A DNA stretch of 64,000 bases from Pseudomonas borbori (GTDB lineage Bacteria > Pseudomonadota > Gammaproteobacteria > Pseudomonadales > Pseudomonadaceae). The stretch is from the NCBI RefSeq assembly GCF_900115555.1, contig NZ_FOWX01000015.1, positions 1 through 64,000 of the forward strand, written 5' to 3'. Position 1 is the first letter of the stretch. Every line of letters starts with the position of its first letter. This document shows, one piece after another, positions 48,319 to 58,859 of this stretch. Made by a program: the position numbers and the translations under genes. Below the pieces are notes generated by a model. That model made no database searches. It saw only the letters and a program-made list of their open reading frames with translations, and was not told where the DNA came from.

Positions 48319-49818
48319 ATGCCGCAATCGCCAGACAATCTTCCCCTCGCCTTGTATAGCGCCGCCCAGGTGCGCGAGCTGGATGCGCGCCTGATCGCCG
48401 CCGGTACCCCGGGCTTCGAGCTGATGAGCCGCGCCGCCCATGCCATCTGGCGCGCACTGCGCCGCCGTTGGCCGGACGCCGGAACGCTGACGGTGCTGGC
48501 CGGGCGCGGCAACAATGCCGGCGACGGCTATCTGGTGGCGGCCCTGGCGCTGCGCGCCGGCTGGCAGGTGCAGCTGCTGGCGGTGGGCGATCCGCTGCAG
48601 CTGCAAGGCGCTGCGGCGCAGGCACGCGATGAGGCGCGGGCCGCGGGCGTATCTGTCCAGCCCTGGAGCGAATGCACCGAGCTGAGCGGGGTGGTGGTCG
48701 ATGCACTGCTCGGCACCGGCCTCAGCGGCGCGGTGCGCGAACCCTATGCCCAGGCGATTCGCCTGCTCAACGCCAGCGGCCTGCCGGTCCTGGCGGTGGA
48801 TATTCCCTCGGGCCTGTGTGCCGACAGCGGTCAGGTGCTGGGCGTGGCCGTGCGTGCACAGCTGACGGTGACCCTGATCGGCCTGAAGCTGGGGCTGTTC
48901 ACCGGGGTGGCGGCGGATTGGCTGGGCGAACTGGTATTCGCTGACCTGCAGGCCGAGCCGGCGCTGGTCGCTGCGCAGGCGTGGGTGGCGCAGCGCCTGG
49001 CTGGGGCCAATGTGCCGCGCGTGCCGGCGCGGCCGCGCACCGTGCACAAGGGGCAGTTGGGCCATGTGCTGGTGGTCGGCGGCGACCGCGGCTTGGCCGG
49101 TGCCGCCCTGTTGGCGGCGCAGAGCGCCTTGCGTGGCGGTGCCGGGATGGTTTCCCTGGCGACCCGTGGCGAGCACCTGGCCGCGGCGCAGGCGCGCGTG
49201 CCCGAGGTGATGAGCGCCGCCGTGGCCTCGGCCAATCAACTGCTGGCGCTGGGCGCCGCGGCCAGCGTCTGGGTGGTCGGGCCGGGCCTGGGGCAAGGGG
49301 CCTGGGGCCGCAGCCTGCTGTCGGCTGCGTGTATCGCTGAGGCGCCGCAGGTGTGGGACGCCGACGCCCTCAACCTGCTGGCCGCGGGTGCGGTCAGGAT
49401 GCCGGCGGGCGGCGTGATCACCCCGCATCCGGGCGAAGCCGCGCGCTTGCTGGGCATCAGTAGCGCCGAGGTGCAGGCCGACCGCCCGGCAGCGGCGCGG
49501 ACTCTGGCCCGGCGCTACCAGGCGGTGTGCGTGCTCAAGGGGGCGGGTAGCCTGGTGGCGGATCCTGATGGGCAGCTGCTGCTCTGCGATCGCGGTCACC
49601 CGGTAATGGCCGGCGCCGGCCTGGGCGATGTGCTGGCCGGCCTGATCGGTGCGCTGCTGGCCCAGGGCTTGCCGGCGATGGCGGCGGCCAGTCTGGCGGT
49701 CTGGCTGCATGCAAGTGCCGGCGAGCGTCTGGCCGGGCAGGGCTGTGGGTTGGCGGCAAGCGATCTGTGCGCCGTCATTCGTCAATTGTTGCAGGAGCAG
49801 TCAGCTTGGCCGAATTAG
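48319..49818 (+). CDS. nnrD: Bifunctional NAD(P)HX epimerase/dehydratase (YjeF)
   Basis: This 499-residue metabolite-repair enzyme has an N-terminal epimerase domain ([31 protein letters not shown]) that epimerises hydrated NAD(P)H, and a C-terminal ribokinase-like dehydratase domain ([52 protein letters not shown]) that restores NAD(P)H using ATP or ADP. Both domains are complete. The 3' end overlaps tsaE by 13 bp, the arrangement known from E. coli and PAO1 (yjeF-yjeE-amiB-mutL-miaA-hfq). It is divergent from queG. Confidence 0.95.
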   Translation: MPQSPDNLPLALYSAAQVRELDARLIAAGTPGFELMSRAAHAIWRALRRRWPDAGTLTVLAGRGNNAGDGYLVAALALRAGWQVQLLAVGDPLQLQGAAAQARDEARAAGVSVQPWSECTELSGVVVDALLGTGLSGAVREPYAQAIRLLNASGLPVLAVDIPSGLCADSGQVLGVAVRAQLTVTLIGLKLGLFTGVAADWLGELVFADLQAEPALVAAQAWVAQRLAGANVPRVPARPRTVHKGQLGHVLVVGGDRGLAGAALLAAQSALRGGAGMVSLATRGEHLAAAQARVPEVMSAAVASANQLLALGAAASVWVVGPGLGQGAWGRSLLSAACIAEAPQVWDADALNLLAAGAVRMPAGGVITPHPGEAARLLGISSAEVQADRPAAARTLARRYQAVCVLKGAGSLVADPDGQLLLCDRGHPVMAGAGLGDVLAGLIGALLAQGLPAMAAASLAVWLHASAGERLAGQGCGLAASDLCAVIRQLLQEQSAWPN

Positions 49819-50273
49819 AGCTGTATGCCGCCGATGAGGCGGCGATGCTGGGACTGGGCGCGCGTATCGCCGAGGTCAGTGGCGGGCGCGGGGTGATCTA
49901 TCTGCATGGCGACCTGGGAGCGGGGAAGACCACCCTGTCGCGCGGGATCATTCGCGGCCTGGGCCATGCCGGGGCAGTCAAGAGTCCGACCTTCACCCTG
50001 GTTGAGCCTTACGAGATAGACGCGGTTCGCGTGTTCCATTTCGACCTGTATCGCCTGGTCGACCCGGAGGAACTGGAGTACCTGGGAATACGCGACTACT
50101 TTCAAGGGGATGCCTTGTGTCTGGTCGAGTGGCCGGAGCGCGGCGCAGGTGTTTTGCCAAAGGCCGACATGGACATTACCATTACCGCGCAAGCGACCGG
50201 CCGTGCCCTGCAATTGCAGGCGCAAGGTGAGCGCGGTGAAACCTGGTGTGCCGTTTTGGCCTCCGGGGCATGA
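49806..50273 (+). CDS. tsaE: tRNA threonylcarbamoyladenosine biosynthesis protein TsaE
   Basis: This 155-residue ATPase is needed for t6A modification of tRNA together with TsaB and TsaD. The P-loop is [16 protein letters not shown], and [11 protein letters not shown] and LVEWPERG are standard family motifs. I place the start at TTG 49806, 8 bp after AGGAG, overlapping nnrD by 13 bp; the next upstream start (49767) would lengthen the protein with 13 unusual residues. The amiB gene follows after 10 bp. Small size and gene order match the essential yjeE of E. coli. Confidence 0.93.
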   Translation: MAELELYAADEAAMLGLGARIAEVSGGRGVIYLHGDLGAGKTTLSRGIIRGLGHAGAVKSPTFTLVEPYEIDAVRVFHFDLYRLVDPEELEYLGIRDYFQGDALCLVEWPERGAGVLPKADMDITITAQATGRALQLQAQGERGETWCAVLASGA

Positions 50274-50283
50274 TCAAAACATA

Positions 50284-51714
50284 ATGGGGTCGGGTATGCG
50301 CATAGGCGCGCGTTTCATCGCGGTTGGAGTGGTACTGGCGGCGCTGGCTGCCGAGGTTGTTGCCGCTTCGGATGTGCGCAGCGTCAGGCTGTGGCGGGCG
50401 CCGGACAACACGCGCCTGGTGTTCGACCTGTCCGGTCCGGTGCAGCACAGTGTGTTTACCCTCACGGCGCCGAACCGCATCGTCATCGATGTCAGCGGCG
50501 CCAAGCTGGCGACCAGCTTCGATAACCTGGCCTTGAGCAATACCCCGATTACCGGCATGCGTTCGGCGCAACGCACGGCCGAAGAGCTGCGGGTGGTGAT
50601 CGACCTGTCGGCGCAGGTTACGCCGAAGAGCTTCATGTTGGCGCCCAATCAGCAATATGGCCATCGCCTGGTGGTCGATCTGTTCGATCAGGAGGCGGGT
50701 GCTGCTCCCGGTCTGCCCGTGACTCAGGTGGCCAGTGCGCCAGTGGTGCCGGTCACGCCGACCCAGGCGCCAGCCAAGCTGACCCCGCTGCCCAGCGGCA
50801 AGCGCGATATCGTCATCGCCATCGATGCCGGTCATGGTGGCGAAGACCCGGGCGCGCTGTCGCCGGTCAAGGGTCAGTTCGAGAAGCACGTGACCCTGGC
50901 GATCGCCAAGGAATTGCAGCGCCAGATCAACGCCGAGAAAGGCTTTCGCGGCGAGTTGGTGCGCACCGGCGACTATTTCATCCCGTTGCGCAAGCGCACC
51001 GACATCGCACGCAAGAAGGGTGCCGATCTGTTCGTCTCGATTCATGCCGATGCGGCGCCGCGGGCGGCGGCCTTTGGCGCCTCGGTGTATGCCCTGTCGG
51101 ATCGCGGCGCCACCTCGGAGACGGCGCGCTGGCTGGCCGACTCGGAGAACCAGTCGGATCTGATCGGCGGCGCCGGCAATGTCAGCCTGGACGACAAGGA
51201 CCGCATGCTGGCCGGGGTGCTGCTGGATCTGTCGATGACCGCGTCGCTGTCGTCCAGCTTGAATGTCGGCAACAAGGTGCTGGGCAATATGGGGCGGATC
51301 ACGCCGCTGCATAAGCGCCGGGTCGAGCAGGCCGGCTTCATGGTGCTCAAGTCGCCGGACATGCCGTCGATCCTGGTCGAGACCGGGTTCATCTCCAACC
51401 CCAATGAAGCGCGCAAGTTGGCCAGTACCGGCCATCAGCAGGCGCTGGCCCGTTCCATCGTGAGCGGCGTGCGCCAGTTCTTTCAGGAGAACCCGCCGCC
51501 CGGCAGCTACGTCGCCTGGCAGCGCGATAACGGCAAGATTGCCCAGGGGCCGCGCGAGCATGTGGTCAGCTCCGGCGAGAGCCTGGCGTTGATCGCGCTA
51601 CGTTACCAGGTCAGCCTTGGTGCCCTGCGCAGCGCCAATTCGCTGAGCTCCGATGTGATCAAGGTCGGCCAGACCCTGCAGATTCCGACCACGGCGCTGG
51701 CGGTTCAGCCATGA
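50284..51714 (+). CDS. amiB: N-acetylmuramoyl-L-alanine amidase AmiB
   Basis: This 476-residue periplasmic amidase splits septal peptidoglycan during cell separation. It has a signal peptide ([23 protein letters not shown]), an AMIN domain (about 28-130), a zinc Amidase_3 domain ([26 protein letters not shown] [10 protein letters not shown]; and the glutamate in [10 protein letters not shown]), and a C-terminal LysM domain ([23 protein letters not shown]). The start may be 50284 or the ATG at 50296, which gives a signal peptide of more usual length. It overlaps mutL by 4 bp (ATGA) and follows tsaE by 10 bp. Confidence 0.95.
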   Translation: MGSGMRIGARFIAVGVVLAALAAEVVAASDVRSVRLWRAPDNTRLVFDLSGPVQHSVFTLTAPNRIVIDVSGAKLATSFDNLALSNTPITGMRSAQRTAEELRVVIDLSAQVTPKSFMLAPNQQYGHRLVVDLFDQEAGAAPGLPVTQVASAPVVPVTPTQAPAKLTPLPSGKRDIVIAIDAGHGGEDPGALSPVKGQFEKHVTLAIAKELQRQINAEKGFRGELVRTGDYFIPLRKRTDIARKKGADLFVSIHADAAPRAAAFGASVYALSDRGATSETARWLADSENQSDLIGGAGNVSLDDKDRMLAGVLLDLSMTASLSSSLNVGNKVLGNMGRITPLHKRRVEQAGFMVLKSPDMPSILVETGFISNPNEARKLASTGHQQALARSIVSGVRQFFQENPPPGSYVAWQRDNGKIAQGPREHVVSSGESLALIALRYQVSLGALRSANSLSSDVIKVGQTLQIPTTALAVQP

Positions 51715-53582
51715 ACAGTGAAGCGCGTATCCAGTTGTTGAGTCCACGTCTGGCCAACCAGATCGCCGCGGGCGAGGTGGTCGAGCGGCCTGCTTCGGTG
51801 ATCAAGGAATTGCTCGAGAACAGCCTGGACTCCGGCGCCCGGCGCATCGAGGTGGATGTCGAACAGGGCGGGGTCAAGCTGCTGCGGGTGCGCGACGATG
51901 GTGGCGGCATAGCGGCGGACGATCTGCCGCTGGCGTTGGCCCGGCATGCCACCAGCAAGATCCGTGAGCTCGAAGACCTCGAGCAGGTCATGAGCCTGGG
52001 CTTTCGTGGCGAGGCTCTGGCCTCGATCAGCTCGGTCGCGCGCCTGACCCTGACCTCGCGCACGGCCGCTGCCGAGCAGGCCTGGCAGGTGGAGACCGAA
52101 GGCCGCGACATGCAGTCGCGGGTGCAGCCGGCGGCGCATCCGGTGGGCACCTCGGTGGAAGTGCGCGACCTGTTCTTCAATACCCCAGCCCGGCGTAAAT
52201 TCCTCAAGGCCGAGAAAACCGAGTTCGATCACCTGCAGGAAGTCATCAAGCGCCTGGCGTTGGCGCGTTTCGATGTGGCCTTTCACCTGCGCCATAACGG
52301 CAAGACCGTGCTCGGCTTGCACGAGGCGCATGACGATGTCAGCCGTGCGCGGCGGGTGGCATCGGTCTGCGGGACGGCCTTTCTCGAGCAGGCGCTGCCC
52401 ATCGAGATCGAGCGCAACGGCCTGCGCCTGTGGGGCTGGGTCGGCTTGCCGACCTTCTCGCGCAGCCAGGCCGATCTGCAGTACTTCTATGTCAACGGGC
52501 GCACGGTGCGCGACAAGCTGGTCGCCCATGCGGTGCGCCAGGCCTACCGCGACGTGCTGTTCAATGGCCGTCACCCGACCTTCGTGCTGTTCCTGGAAAT
52601 CGACCCCGCGGTGGTCGATGTCAACGTGCACCCGACCAAGCACGAAGTGCGCTTTCGCGACGGGCGCATGGTCCATGATTTCCTCTACGGCACCTTGCAT
52701 CGTGCCTTGGGCGATGTGCGCCCGGAGGATCAACTGGCCGCACCGGCCGCGGTGAGCGGCATGCTTGCGCCGACCGGGCAGGCGGCCGGCGAATTCGGCC
52801 CGCAGGGCGAGATCGGTCTGGCCGCCAGCTTGCTTGAGCCGCCACCGCGCGAGTCGCTCTGGCGCTCACCGGGGGCCGGTTATCAGGGCCAGCGGCCGCA
52901 GGCCGGAGTGCCTGCGGCCGAGGCGCAGGGCGCCTACCGCGAGTTTTTCGCGCCGCTGGCAGCCGCGCCGGCGAGCCTGCCCGAGGCCCAGGGCGACGTG
53001 CCGCCGCTCGGTTATGCCATCGCCCAGCTCAAGGGCGTGTATATCCTCGCCGAGAACGTGCCGGGCTTGGTGCTGGTCGACATGCACGCGGCGCATGAGC
53101 GGATTACCTACGAGCGGCTGAAAGTGGCCATGGCCAGCGAAGGTCTGCGCGGCCAGCCGTTACTGGTGCCCGAGTCGCTGGCCGTCAGCCAGCGCGAGGC
53201 CGATTGTGCCGAGGAGCATGCGCCCTGGTTTCAGCGCCTGGGCTTCGAGCTGCAGCGTCTGGGCCCGGAAAGCCTGGCGATCCGGCAGATTCCCGCGCTG
53301 CTCAAGCAGGCCGAGGCCAATCGACTGGTGGCCGATGTACTGGCCGATCTGCTCGAGTACGGCACCAGCGACCGGATTCAGGCGCATCTCAACGAGTTGC
53401 TCGGCACCATGGCCTGTCACGGTGCGATACGCGCCAATCGCCGCCTGACCTTGCCGGAAATGAATGCCCTGCTGCGCGACATGGAACACACCGAGCGCAG
53501 CGGCCAGTGCAACCACGGCCGGCCGACCTGGACCCAGTTGGGCATGGATGACCTGGACAAGTTGTTCCTGCGTGGCCGCTAG
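51711..53582 (+). CDS. mutL: DNA mismatch repair protein MutL
   Basis: This 623-residue protein has an N-terminal GHKL ATPase ([42 protein letters not shown]) and a C-terminal dimerisation domain ([19 protein letters not shown] to the C-terminus), separated by a linker of about 100 residues. The C-terminal endonuclease motif DQHA(X)2E(X)4E region here reads [12 protein letters not shown]; its activity follows the Pseudomonas type. Length is normal for Pseudomonas. It couples MutS mismatch recognition to strand incision. ATGA overlap with amiB; miaA follows after 123 bp with a REP element in between. Confidence 0.96.
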   Translation: MNSEARIQLLSPRLANQIAAGEVVERPASVIKELLENSLDSGARRIEVDVEQGGVKLLRVRDDGGGIAADDLPLALARHATSKIRELEDLEQVMSLGFRGEALASISSVARLTLTSRTAAAEQAWQVETEGRDMQSRVQPAAHPVGTSVEVRDLFFNTPARRKFLKAEKTEFDHLQEVIKRLALARFDVAFHLRHNGKTVLGLHEAHDDVSRARRVASVCGTAFLEQALPIEIERNGLRLWGWVGLPTFSRSQADLQYFYVNGRTVRDKLVAHAVRQAYRDVLFNGRHPTFVLFLEIDPAVVDVNVHPTKHEVRFRDGRMVHDFLYGTLHRALGDVRPEDQLAAPAAVSGMLAPTGQAAGEFGPQGEIGLAASLLEPPPRESLWRSPGAGYQGQRPQAGVPAAEAQGAYREFFAPLAAAPASLPEAQGDVPPLGYAIAQLKGVYILAENVPGLVLVDMHAAHERITYERLKVAMASEGLRGQPLLVPESLAVSQREADCAEEHAPWFQRLGFELQRLGPESLAIRQIPALLKQAEANRLVADVLADLLEYGTSDRIQAHLNELLGTMACHGAIRANRRLTLPEMNALLRDMEHTERSGQCNHGRPTWTQLGMDDLDKLFLRGR

Positions 53583-53629
53583 AACGCAGCGCAGAGCGAG
53601 TCGCCGCAGGTGCGTGGGCGACTCTGTCG

Positions 53630-53673
53630 ATGCCCGCGATCCTCGACAATCGCGGGCATGGCCCGCTCCTACG
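53630..53673. repeat. REP-type extragenic palindrome
   Basis: ATGCCCGCGAT (53630-53640) is perfectly complementary to ATCGCGGGCAT (53649-53659), followed by GGCCCGCTCCTAC. The reverse complement GTAGGAGCGGGCC plus palindrome has the layout of known Pseudomonas REP sequences (GTAGGAGCGGGC followed by a palindrome). It lies in the mutL-miaA gap; no REP-associated transposase is in the window. Confidence 0.7.
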
Positions 53674-53705
53674 AACTATCTGTCCATCCTGCCTTAGCTG
53701 AGCTT

Positions 53706-54683
53706 ATGACTGCCAACGCTTTGCCCCCCGCCATCTTCCTGATGGGGCCCACCGCCGCCGGCAAGACCGATCTGGCCCTCGAGCTGGCGCGGGTGCTGCC
53801 GTGCGAGTTGATTAGCGTCGACTCGGCTTTGGTCTATCGCGGCATGGACATCGGCACCGCCAAGCCCGACAAAGCCACTCTGGCCGAGTTCCCCCATCGC
53901 CTGATCGACATCCGCGACCCGGCCGAAAGCTACTCGGCCGCCGAGTTTCGTGCCGACGCCCTGGCGGCGATGGCCGACATCAGCGCGCGGGGACATATCC
54001 CGCTGCTGGTTGGCGGCACCATGCTGTATTACAAGGCGCTGCTCGAAGGGCTGGCCGATATGCCCGGCGCCGATCCGCAGGTGCGCGCCGAGCTGGAAGG
54101 GCGCGCCGAGGTCGAAGGCTGGGAGGTCCTGCACCGCGAGCTGCAGGCGGTCGATCCCGAGTCCGCGGCGCGCATCCATCCCAATGACCCGCAACGCCTG
54201 GTTCGGGCGCTGGAAGTCTATCGAGTCAGCGGTCTGAGCATGACTGCGCACCGCCAGCGCCAGGCGGAGCAAAATCATGTCATGGGTGCGTCCGCAGCGG
54301 GACAATTCCCCTATACTGTCGCGCACTTGGCCATTGCTCCGGCGCAGCGCCAATTGTTGCACGCGCGAATTGCACAAAGATTTCAGGCGATGTTGGAACA
54401 GGGCTTTGTCGACGAGGTCGAACGCCTGCGTCAGCGAAGTGACCTGCATCCGGGGTTGCCGTCTATACGTGCAGTGGGTTATCGCCAGGTGTGGGATTTT
54501 CTCGAAGGCAACCTGAGTGAGGCGCAGATGCGCGAGCGTGGCATTATCGCCACGCGGCAGTTGGCCAAAAGGCAGTTTACCTGGTTGCGCAGTTGGGCCG
54601 ATTTGCACTGGCTGGATAGCCTGGCTTGTGACAATCTGCCGCGCGCCTTGAAATACCTGGCGGCGGCCTCCATATTGACCTGA
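53706..54683 (+). CDS. miaA: tRNA dimethylallyltransferase MiaA
   Basis: This 325-residue enzyme transfers the dimethylallyl group to A37 of tRNAs reading UNN codons. P-loop [15 protein letters not shown] (about residues 14-28), substrate motif [18 protein letters not shown], and the C-terminal [20 protein letters not shown] segment are all present. The start is ATG 53706 ([11 protein letters not shown]). It precedes hfq by about 100 bp, and the order miaA-hfq-hflX-hflK-hflC is conserved. Confidence 0.96.
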   Translation: MTANALPPAIFLMGPTAAGKTDLALELARVLPCELISVDSALVYRGMDIGTAKPDKATLAEFPHRLIDIRDPAESYSAAEFRADALAAMADISARGHIPLLVGGTMLYYKALLEGLADMPGADPQVRAELEGRAEVEGWEVLHRELQAVDPESAARIHPNDPQRLVRALEVYRVSGLSMTAHRQRQAEQNHVMGASAAGQFPYTVAHLAIAPAQRQLLHARIAQRFQAMLEQGFVDEVERLRQRSDLHPGLPSIRAVGYRQVWDFLEGNLSEAQMRERGIIATRQLAKRQFTWLRSWADLHWLDSLACDNLPRALKYLAAASILT

Positions 54684-54764
54684 GACCTTGCCATTGGCCG
54701 TCTATCCTTGGGGGTATGGCGGCCTGAACCCGTTTGTTGGTTCACTAAAACTATTAATTATTGA

Positions 54765-55046
<282 letters not shown>

Positions 55047-55060
55047 TCTAGGAGGTCGTA

Positions 55061-56362
55061 TTGTTCTTCGAGCGCCATGAAGGGGGTGAGCGGGCTGTTC
55101 TGGTTCATCTGGAAGGTCAAGATTCCGCGGCGCGCGAAGATCCGCAAGAGTTTCAGGAGCTGGCCGTCTCGGCCGGTGCTGACACGGTTGCCTTTCTCAG
55201 CGTGCCGAGTAACCGGCTGACTGCGAAATACCTGATTGGCAGCGGCAAGGTCGAGGAGTTGCGCGATCAGGTCAAGATTCTCGAGGCGGATCTGGTGATC
55301 TTCAACCACGTCCTCACGCCCAGTCAGGAACGCAATCTGGAGCGGATTTTCGAGTGCCGGGTGCTGGACCGCACTGGCCTGATTCTCGATATTTTCGCCC
55401 AGCGCGCGCGCACTCACGAAGGCAAACTGCAGGTCGAACTGGCTCAGCTGGATCACCTGAGCACCCGCCTGGTGCGTGGCTGGACCCACCTGGAACGGCA
55501 GAAAGGCGGTATCGGTCTGCGCGGTCCGGGGGAAACCCAGCTGGAAACCGACCGCCGCCTGCTGCGCGTGCGCATTCGCCAGATCAAGCAGAAGCTGGAG
55601 AAGGTGCGCAGTCAGCGCGAGCAGGCGCGGCGCGGGCGCAAGCGCGCGGATATCCCTTCGGTGTCCCTGGTCGGCTATACCAACGCCGGCAAGTCGACCC
55701 TGTTCAATGCCTTGACCGAGTCGGACGTTTACGCCGCCGACCAGTTGTTCGCTACCCTGGATCCGACCTTGCGCCGCCTGGAGTTGGACGACCTGGGGCC
55801 GGTGGTATTGGCCGATACGGTGGGCTTTATTCGTCATCTCCCGCATAAACTGGTCGAAGCCTTCCGGGCGACTCTGGAGGAATCGAGCAATTCCGACCTG
55901 CTCCTGCATGTGATCGATGCGCATGAGCCTGAGCGCGATCAGCAGATCGAGCAGGTCATGGCGGTGCTCGGCGAGATCGGCGCGCACGAGTTGCCGATGC
56001 TCGAGGTCTACAACAAGCTGGATCTGCTCGAAGGGGTCGAGCCGCAAATTCAGCGCAACGCCGACGGCAAGCCGCAGCGGGTCTGGTTGTCTGCCCGTGA
56101 CGGGCGTGGCCTGCCCCTGTTGAAGCAGGCCATTGCCGAGTTGTTGGGCGACGACCTGTTTATCGCTACATTGCAGTTGCCGCAACGCCTGGCGCGGCTG
56201 CGCGCACAGTTTTTTGCCCTGGGTGCGGTGCAGAGCGAGGAGCATGCCGAGGATGGCAGCAGTTTGTTGGCGGTACGCCTGCCGCGGGTCGAATTGAATC
56301 GACTGGTCACCCGGGCAGGTTTGCAACCGTTGGAGTTTATCGAGCAACACACTTTGCAATAA
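55061..56362 (+). CDS. hflX: Ribosome-associated GTPase HflX
   Basis: This 433-residue GTPase splits and rescues stalled ribosomes under stress. An N-terminal HflX domain (MFFERHEGGERAVLVHLEGQ; ready GSGKVEEL and NHVLTPSQERNLE motifs) and a coiled coil precede the G domain (GYTNAGKSTLFNAL, DTVGFIRHLPHKLVEAF, NKLD). The start is TTG 55061, five bases after AGGAGG; this matches the PAO1 N-terminus as I recall it. It lies 14 bp after hfq. A C-terminal extension follows the G domain. Confidence 0.95.
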   Translation: MFFERHEGGERAVLVHLEGQDSAAREDPQEFQELAVSAGADTVAFLSVPSNRLTAKYLIGSGKVEELRDQVKILEADLVIFNHVLTPSQERNLERIFECRVLDRTGLILDIFAQRARTHEGKLQVELAQLDHLSTRLVRGWTHLERQKGGIGLRGPGETQLETDRRLLRVRIRQIKQKLEKVRSQREQARRGRKRADIPSVSLVGYTNAGKSTLFNALTESDVYAADQLFATLDPTLRRLELDDLGPVVLADTVGFIRHLPHKLVEAFRATLEESSNSDLLLHVIDAHEPERDQQIEQVMAVLGEIGAHELPMLEVYNKLDLLEGVEPQIQRNADGKPQRVWLSARDGRGLPLLKQAIAELLGDDLFIATLQLPQRLARLRAQFFALGAVQSEEHAEDGSSLLAVRLPRVELNRLVTRAGLQPLEFIEQHTLQ

Positions 56363-56458
56363 AGCCTGCGACAGTGGCTTTGCCGCTGATGGCTGGCATT
56401 GGGTAGCATTGGTCGGCGCGCCGTGGGCGCGTCTTTGCTTTATTTGATGGAGAGCGCT

Positions 56459-57613
56459 ATGGCTTGGAATGAGCCGGGTGGCAACTCGAACAATCAGGAT
56501 CCTTGGGGCGGCCGCAAAGGCGGCGATCGCAAGGGGCCACCGGATCTCGACGAGGCCTTCCGCAAGCTGCAGGAAAGCCTCAACGGGCTGTTCGGTGGTG
56601 GTAAGAAACGTGGCAGTGACGACGGTGCCGGTAAAGGCGGTGGTTTCGGTCTGCTGTTTATTGGCCTGGGTGTGCTCGCGGCCATTTGGCTGTACAGCGC
56701 GATCTATGTGGTCGATGAGCAGGAGCAGGCCGTGGTGCTGCGTTTCGGCAAATACTACGAAACCGTAGGGCCGGGCCTGAACATCTACTTCCCGCCGATC
56801 GATCGCAAGTTCCAGGAGAACGTCACCCGCGAGCGTGCCTACAGCAAGCAGGGGCAGATGCTCACCGAGGACGAGAACATCATCGAAGTGCCGCTGACCG
56901 TGCAGTACAAGATCAGCAATCTGCAGGATTTCGTGCTCAACGTCGACATGCCGGAAGTGAGTCTGCAGCACGCCACCGACAGCGCAGTGCGCCATGTGGT
57001 CGGCTCCACCGAGATGGATCAGGTGCTGACCGAAGGCCGCGAGCTGATGGCCAGTGAGGTCAAGGACCGTCTGCAGCGTTTCCTCGATACTTATCGCACC
57101 GGCATCAATGTCACCCAGGTCAACGTGCAGAGTGCGGCGGCGCCGCGCGAGGTGCAGGAGGCTTTCGATGACGTGATTCGCGCCCGTGAAGACGAGCAGC
57201 GCGAGAAGAATCAGGCGGAAACCTATGCCAACGGCGTGGTGCCGGAGGCTCGTGGTCAAGCCCAGCGCTTGATCGAGGACGCCAGTGGTTACCGCGATGA
57301 AGTGGTTTCCCGGGCAACGGGTGAGGCCGATCGCTTTACTGCGTTGGTGGCCGAGTACCGCAAGGCGCCGGAGGTCACGCGTGAGCGTTTGTATCTGGAC
57401 ACCATGCAGGAACTGATGAGCAATAGCAGCAAGGTGTTGGTGACTGGCGACAAGGGGCAGAACAATCTGCTCTATCTGCCGCTGGACAAGATGATCGACG
57501 GCCGCAGCAGTGCCGGCGCTAGTGCCATTTCGGGTGCGGGTGCCAGTGAGCTTGGTGCGCGTGTCGGTAGTGAGCCGCGCCAGGTCGAGCTGCGTACAAG
57601 GGAGAGCCGCTGA
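56459..57613 (+). CDS. hflK: FtsH-associated SPFH protein HflK
   Basis: This 384-residue membrane protein starts MAWNEPGGNSNNQDPWGG. A Gly/Asp-rich cytoplasmic N-terminus is followed by one transmembrane helix (GGGFGLLFIGLGVLAAIWLYSA, about residues 60-80) and an SPFH/prohibitin domain (VVLRFGKYYETVGPGLNIYFP). It forms with HflC a large ring that surrounds and modulates the FtsH protease in the inner membrane. Its stop shares one base with hflC. The ATG at 56459 was preferred over one 12 bp upstream because GGAGA lies at a suitable distance. Confidence 0.95.
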   Translation: MAWNEPGGNSNNQDPWGGRKGGDRKGPPDLDEAFRKLQESLNGLFGGGKKRGSDDGAGKGGGFGLLFIGLGVLAAIWLYSAIYVVDEQEQAVVLRFGKYYETVGPGLNIYFPPIDRKFQENVTRERAYSKQGQMLTEDENIIEVPLTVQYKISNLQDFVLNVDMPEVSLQHATDSAVRHVVGSTEMDQVLTEGRELMASEVKDRLQRFLDTYRTGINVTQVNVQSAAAPREVQEAFDDVIRAREDEQREKNQAETYANGVVPEARGQAQRLIEDASGYRDEVVSRATGEADRFTALVAEYRKAPEVTRERLYLDTMQELMSNSSKVLVTGDKGQNNLLYLPLDKMIDGRSSAGASAISGAGASELGARVGSEPRQVELRTRESR

Positions 57614-58482
57614 TGAGCAATAAATCGCTGATCGCCCTGATAGTTGGCGTAGTGCTGGCGCTGGTGGCCTGGAACAGCTTCTATATAGTGGCGCAAACCG
57701 AGCGGGCAGTACTGTTGCAGTTCGGTCGAATCGTCCAGCCGGACGTGCAGCCGGGCTTGCATGTGAAGATTCCTTACGTCAATCAGGTGCGCAAGTTCGA
57801 TGGGCGTCTGTTGACTCTGGATTCCTCCAGTTCACGCTTCCTCACCCTGGAAAAGAAGGCGCTGATGGTCGATGCCTTCGCCAAGTGGCGGGTGCTCGAT
57901 GCCGAGCGTTACTACACCGCGACTTCGGGTATCAAGCAGATCGCTGACGAGCGTCTGTCGCGGCGCCTGGAGGCTTCGTTGCGTGACCAGTTCGGCAAGC
58001 GCACGCTGCACGAATCGGTGTCCGGCGAGCGTGATGCGCTGATGGCGGACGTTACCGCGTCGCTGAACCGTGCCGCCCAGCAGGAACTGGGTATCGAGGT
58101 GGTGGATGTGCGGGTCAAGGCCATCGACCTGCCGAAAGAAGTCAACCGTAGCGTGTTCGATCGCATGAGTTCCGAGCGTGAGCGTGAGGCGCGCGAGCAT
58201 CGGGCCAAGGGTAAGGAACTGGCCGAAGGTATTCGTGCCGATGCCGATCGTCAGCGCCGCGTGTTGCTGGCTGATGCCTACCGCCAGGCGGAAGAGCTGC
58301 GCGGCGATGGCGATGCCCAGGCAGCGGCCATCTACTCCAAGGCGTATGGCCAGGATCAGGAGTTCTACTCGTTCTATCGCAGCCTGAAGGCTTATCGTGA
58401 GAGCTTCGCGGATAAGCGTGATGTGCTGGTGCTCGATCCGAGCAGTGACTTCTTCCGTTATCTGGAAAAGTCCAAGCCCTAA
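57613..58482 (+). CDS. hflC: FtsH-associated SPFH protein HflC
   Basis: This 289-residue partner of HflK has an N-terminal signal-anchor (SLIALIVGVVLALVAWNSFYIV) and an SPFH domain (AVLLQFGRIVQPDVQPGLHVKIP), then a helical region ending in FFRYLEKSKP. With HflK it forms the periplasmic cage around FtsH. ATG 57613 overlaps the hflK stop by one base. A repeat-rich gap and a terminator (58598-58621) follow. Confidence 0.95.
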   Translation: MSNKSLIALIVGVVLALVAWNSFYIVAQTERAVLLQFGRIVQPDVQPGLHVKIPYVNQVRKFDGRLLTLDSSSSRFLTLEKKALMVDAFAKWRVLDAERYYTATSGIKQIADERLSRRLEASLRDQFGKRTLHESVSGERDALMADVTASLNRAAQQELGIEVVDVRVKAIDLPKEVNRSVFDRMSSEREREAREHRAKGKELAEGIRADADRQRRVLLADAYRQAEELRGDGDAQAAAIYSKAYGQDQEFYSFYRSLKAYRESFADKRDVLVLDPSSDFFRYLEKSKP

Positions 58483-58506
58483 AGGCAGCGTCAAGCTGCA
58501 AGCCAT

Positions 58507-58574
58507 AAGCTGCAAGTAAGCGTCGGACTTCGCTTGCAGCTTAAAGCTTGTGGCTTGTGGCTTGTGGCTTGTGG
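58507..58574. repeat. Inverted repeat with CTTGTGG tandem copies
   Basis: AAGCTGCAAG (58507-58516) is the inverse of CTTGCAGCTT (58533-58542), and the heptamer CTTGTGG is then repeated four times (58547-58574). This fills most of the hflC-yjeT gap and resembles the GCAAGC repeats at 12117-12140. Confidence 0.8.
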
Positions 58575-58597
58575 CTATGAGCGTGGTATGATTCGGC

Positions 58598-58621
58598 AGC
58601 CGGGGAAATCCCGGCTTTTTT
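58598..58621 (+). terminator. Terminator after hflC
   Basis: GCCGGG (58599-58604) and CCCGGC (58610-58615) pair around GAAAT, followed by TTTTTT. It is 116 bp beyond hflC and only 16 bp before the next start codon, so it separates the hfl transcripts from hisZ-purA or acts as an attenuator. Confidence 0.85.
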
Positions 58622-58636
58622 GCGTCTGTGGGTATC

Positions 58637-58822
58637 ATGTGGCAGGAATCGGGCATTGCGTTTTGTCTCTTGCTGGTCCTGGAAGGCATCCTGCCCTTCC
58701 TTTGTCCGCGCCTTTGGCGTGGGGCAGTCGCACAGCTTGCAAGGTTGTCGGATCGACGACTGCGATTGATGGGGCTGACCAGCATGTTGCTGGGTACAGC
58801 TTTCCTTTATCTGCTTCACTGA
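58637..58822 (+). CDS. DUF2065 small membrane protein (YjeT-like)
   Basis: This 61-residue protein begins [24 protein letters not shown] and ends [18 protein letters not shown], giving two transmembrane helices (about residues 5-23 and 43-60) around a basic loop. This is the DUF2065 family, encoded between hflC and purA or hisZ in many gammaproteobacteria. No function is established. The ATG at 58637 lies only 16 bp after the terminator, and hisZ begins 37 bp downstream. Confidence 0.88.
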   Translation: MWQESGIAFCLLLVLEGILPFLCPRLWRGAVAQLARLSDRRLRLMGLTSMLLGTAFLYLLH

Positions 58823-58859
58823 AGGCTTGTGCCGCCCGGTTCAAGAGGGGAATGGCGAA

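Noticed and set aside
48260..48706. Upstream extension of queG
   Set aside because: It is antisense to nnrD and Arg/Pro-rich; the MTTVALD start at 48259 gives normal QueG length.
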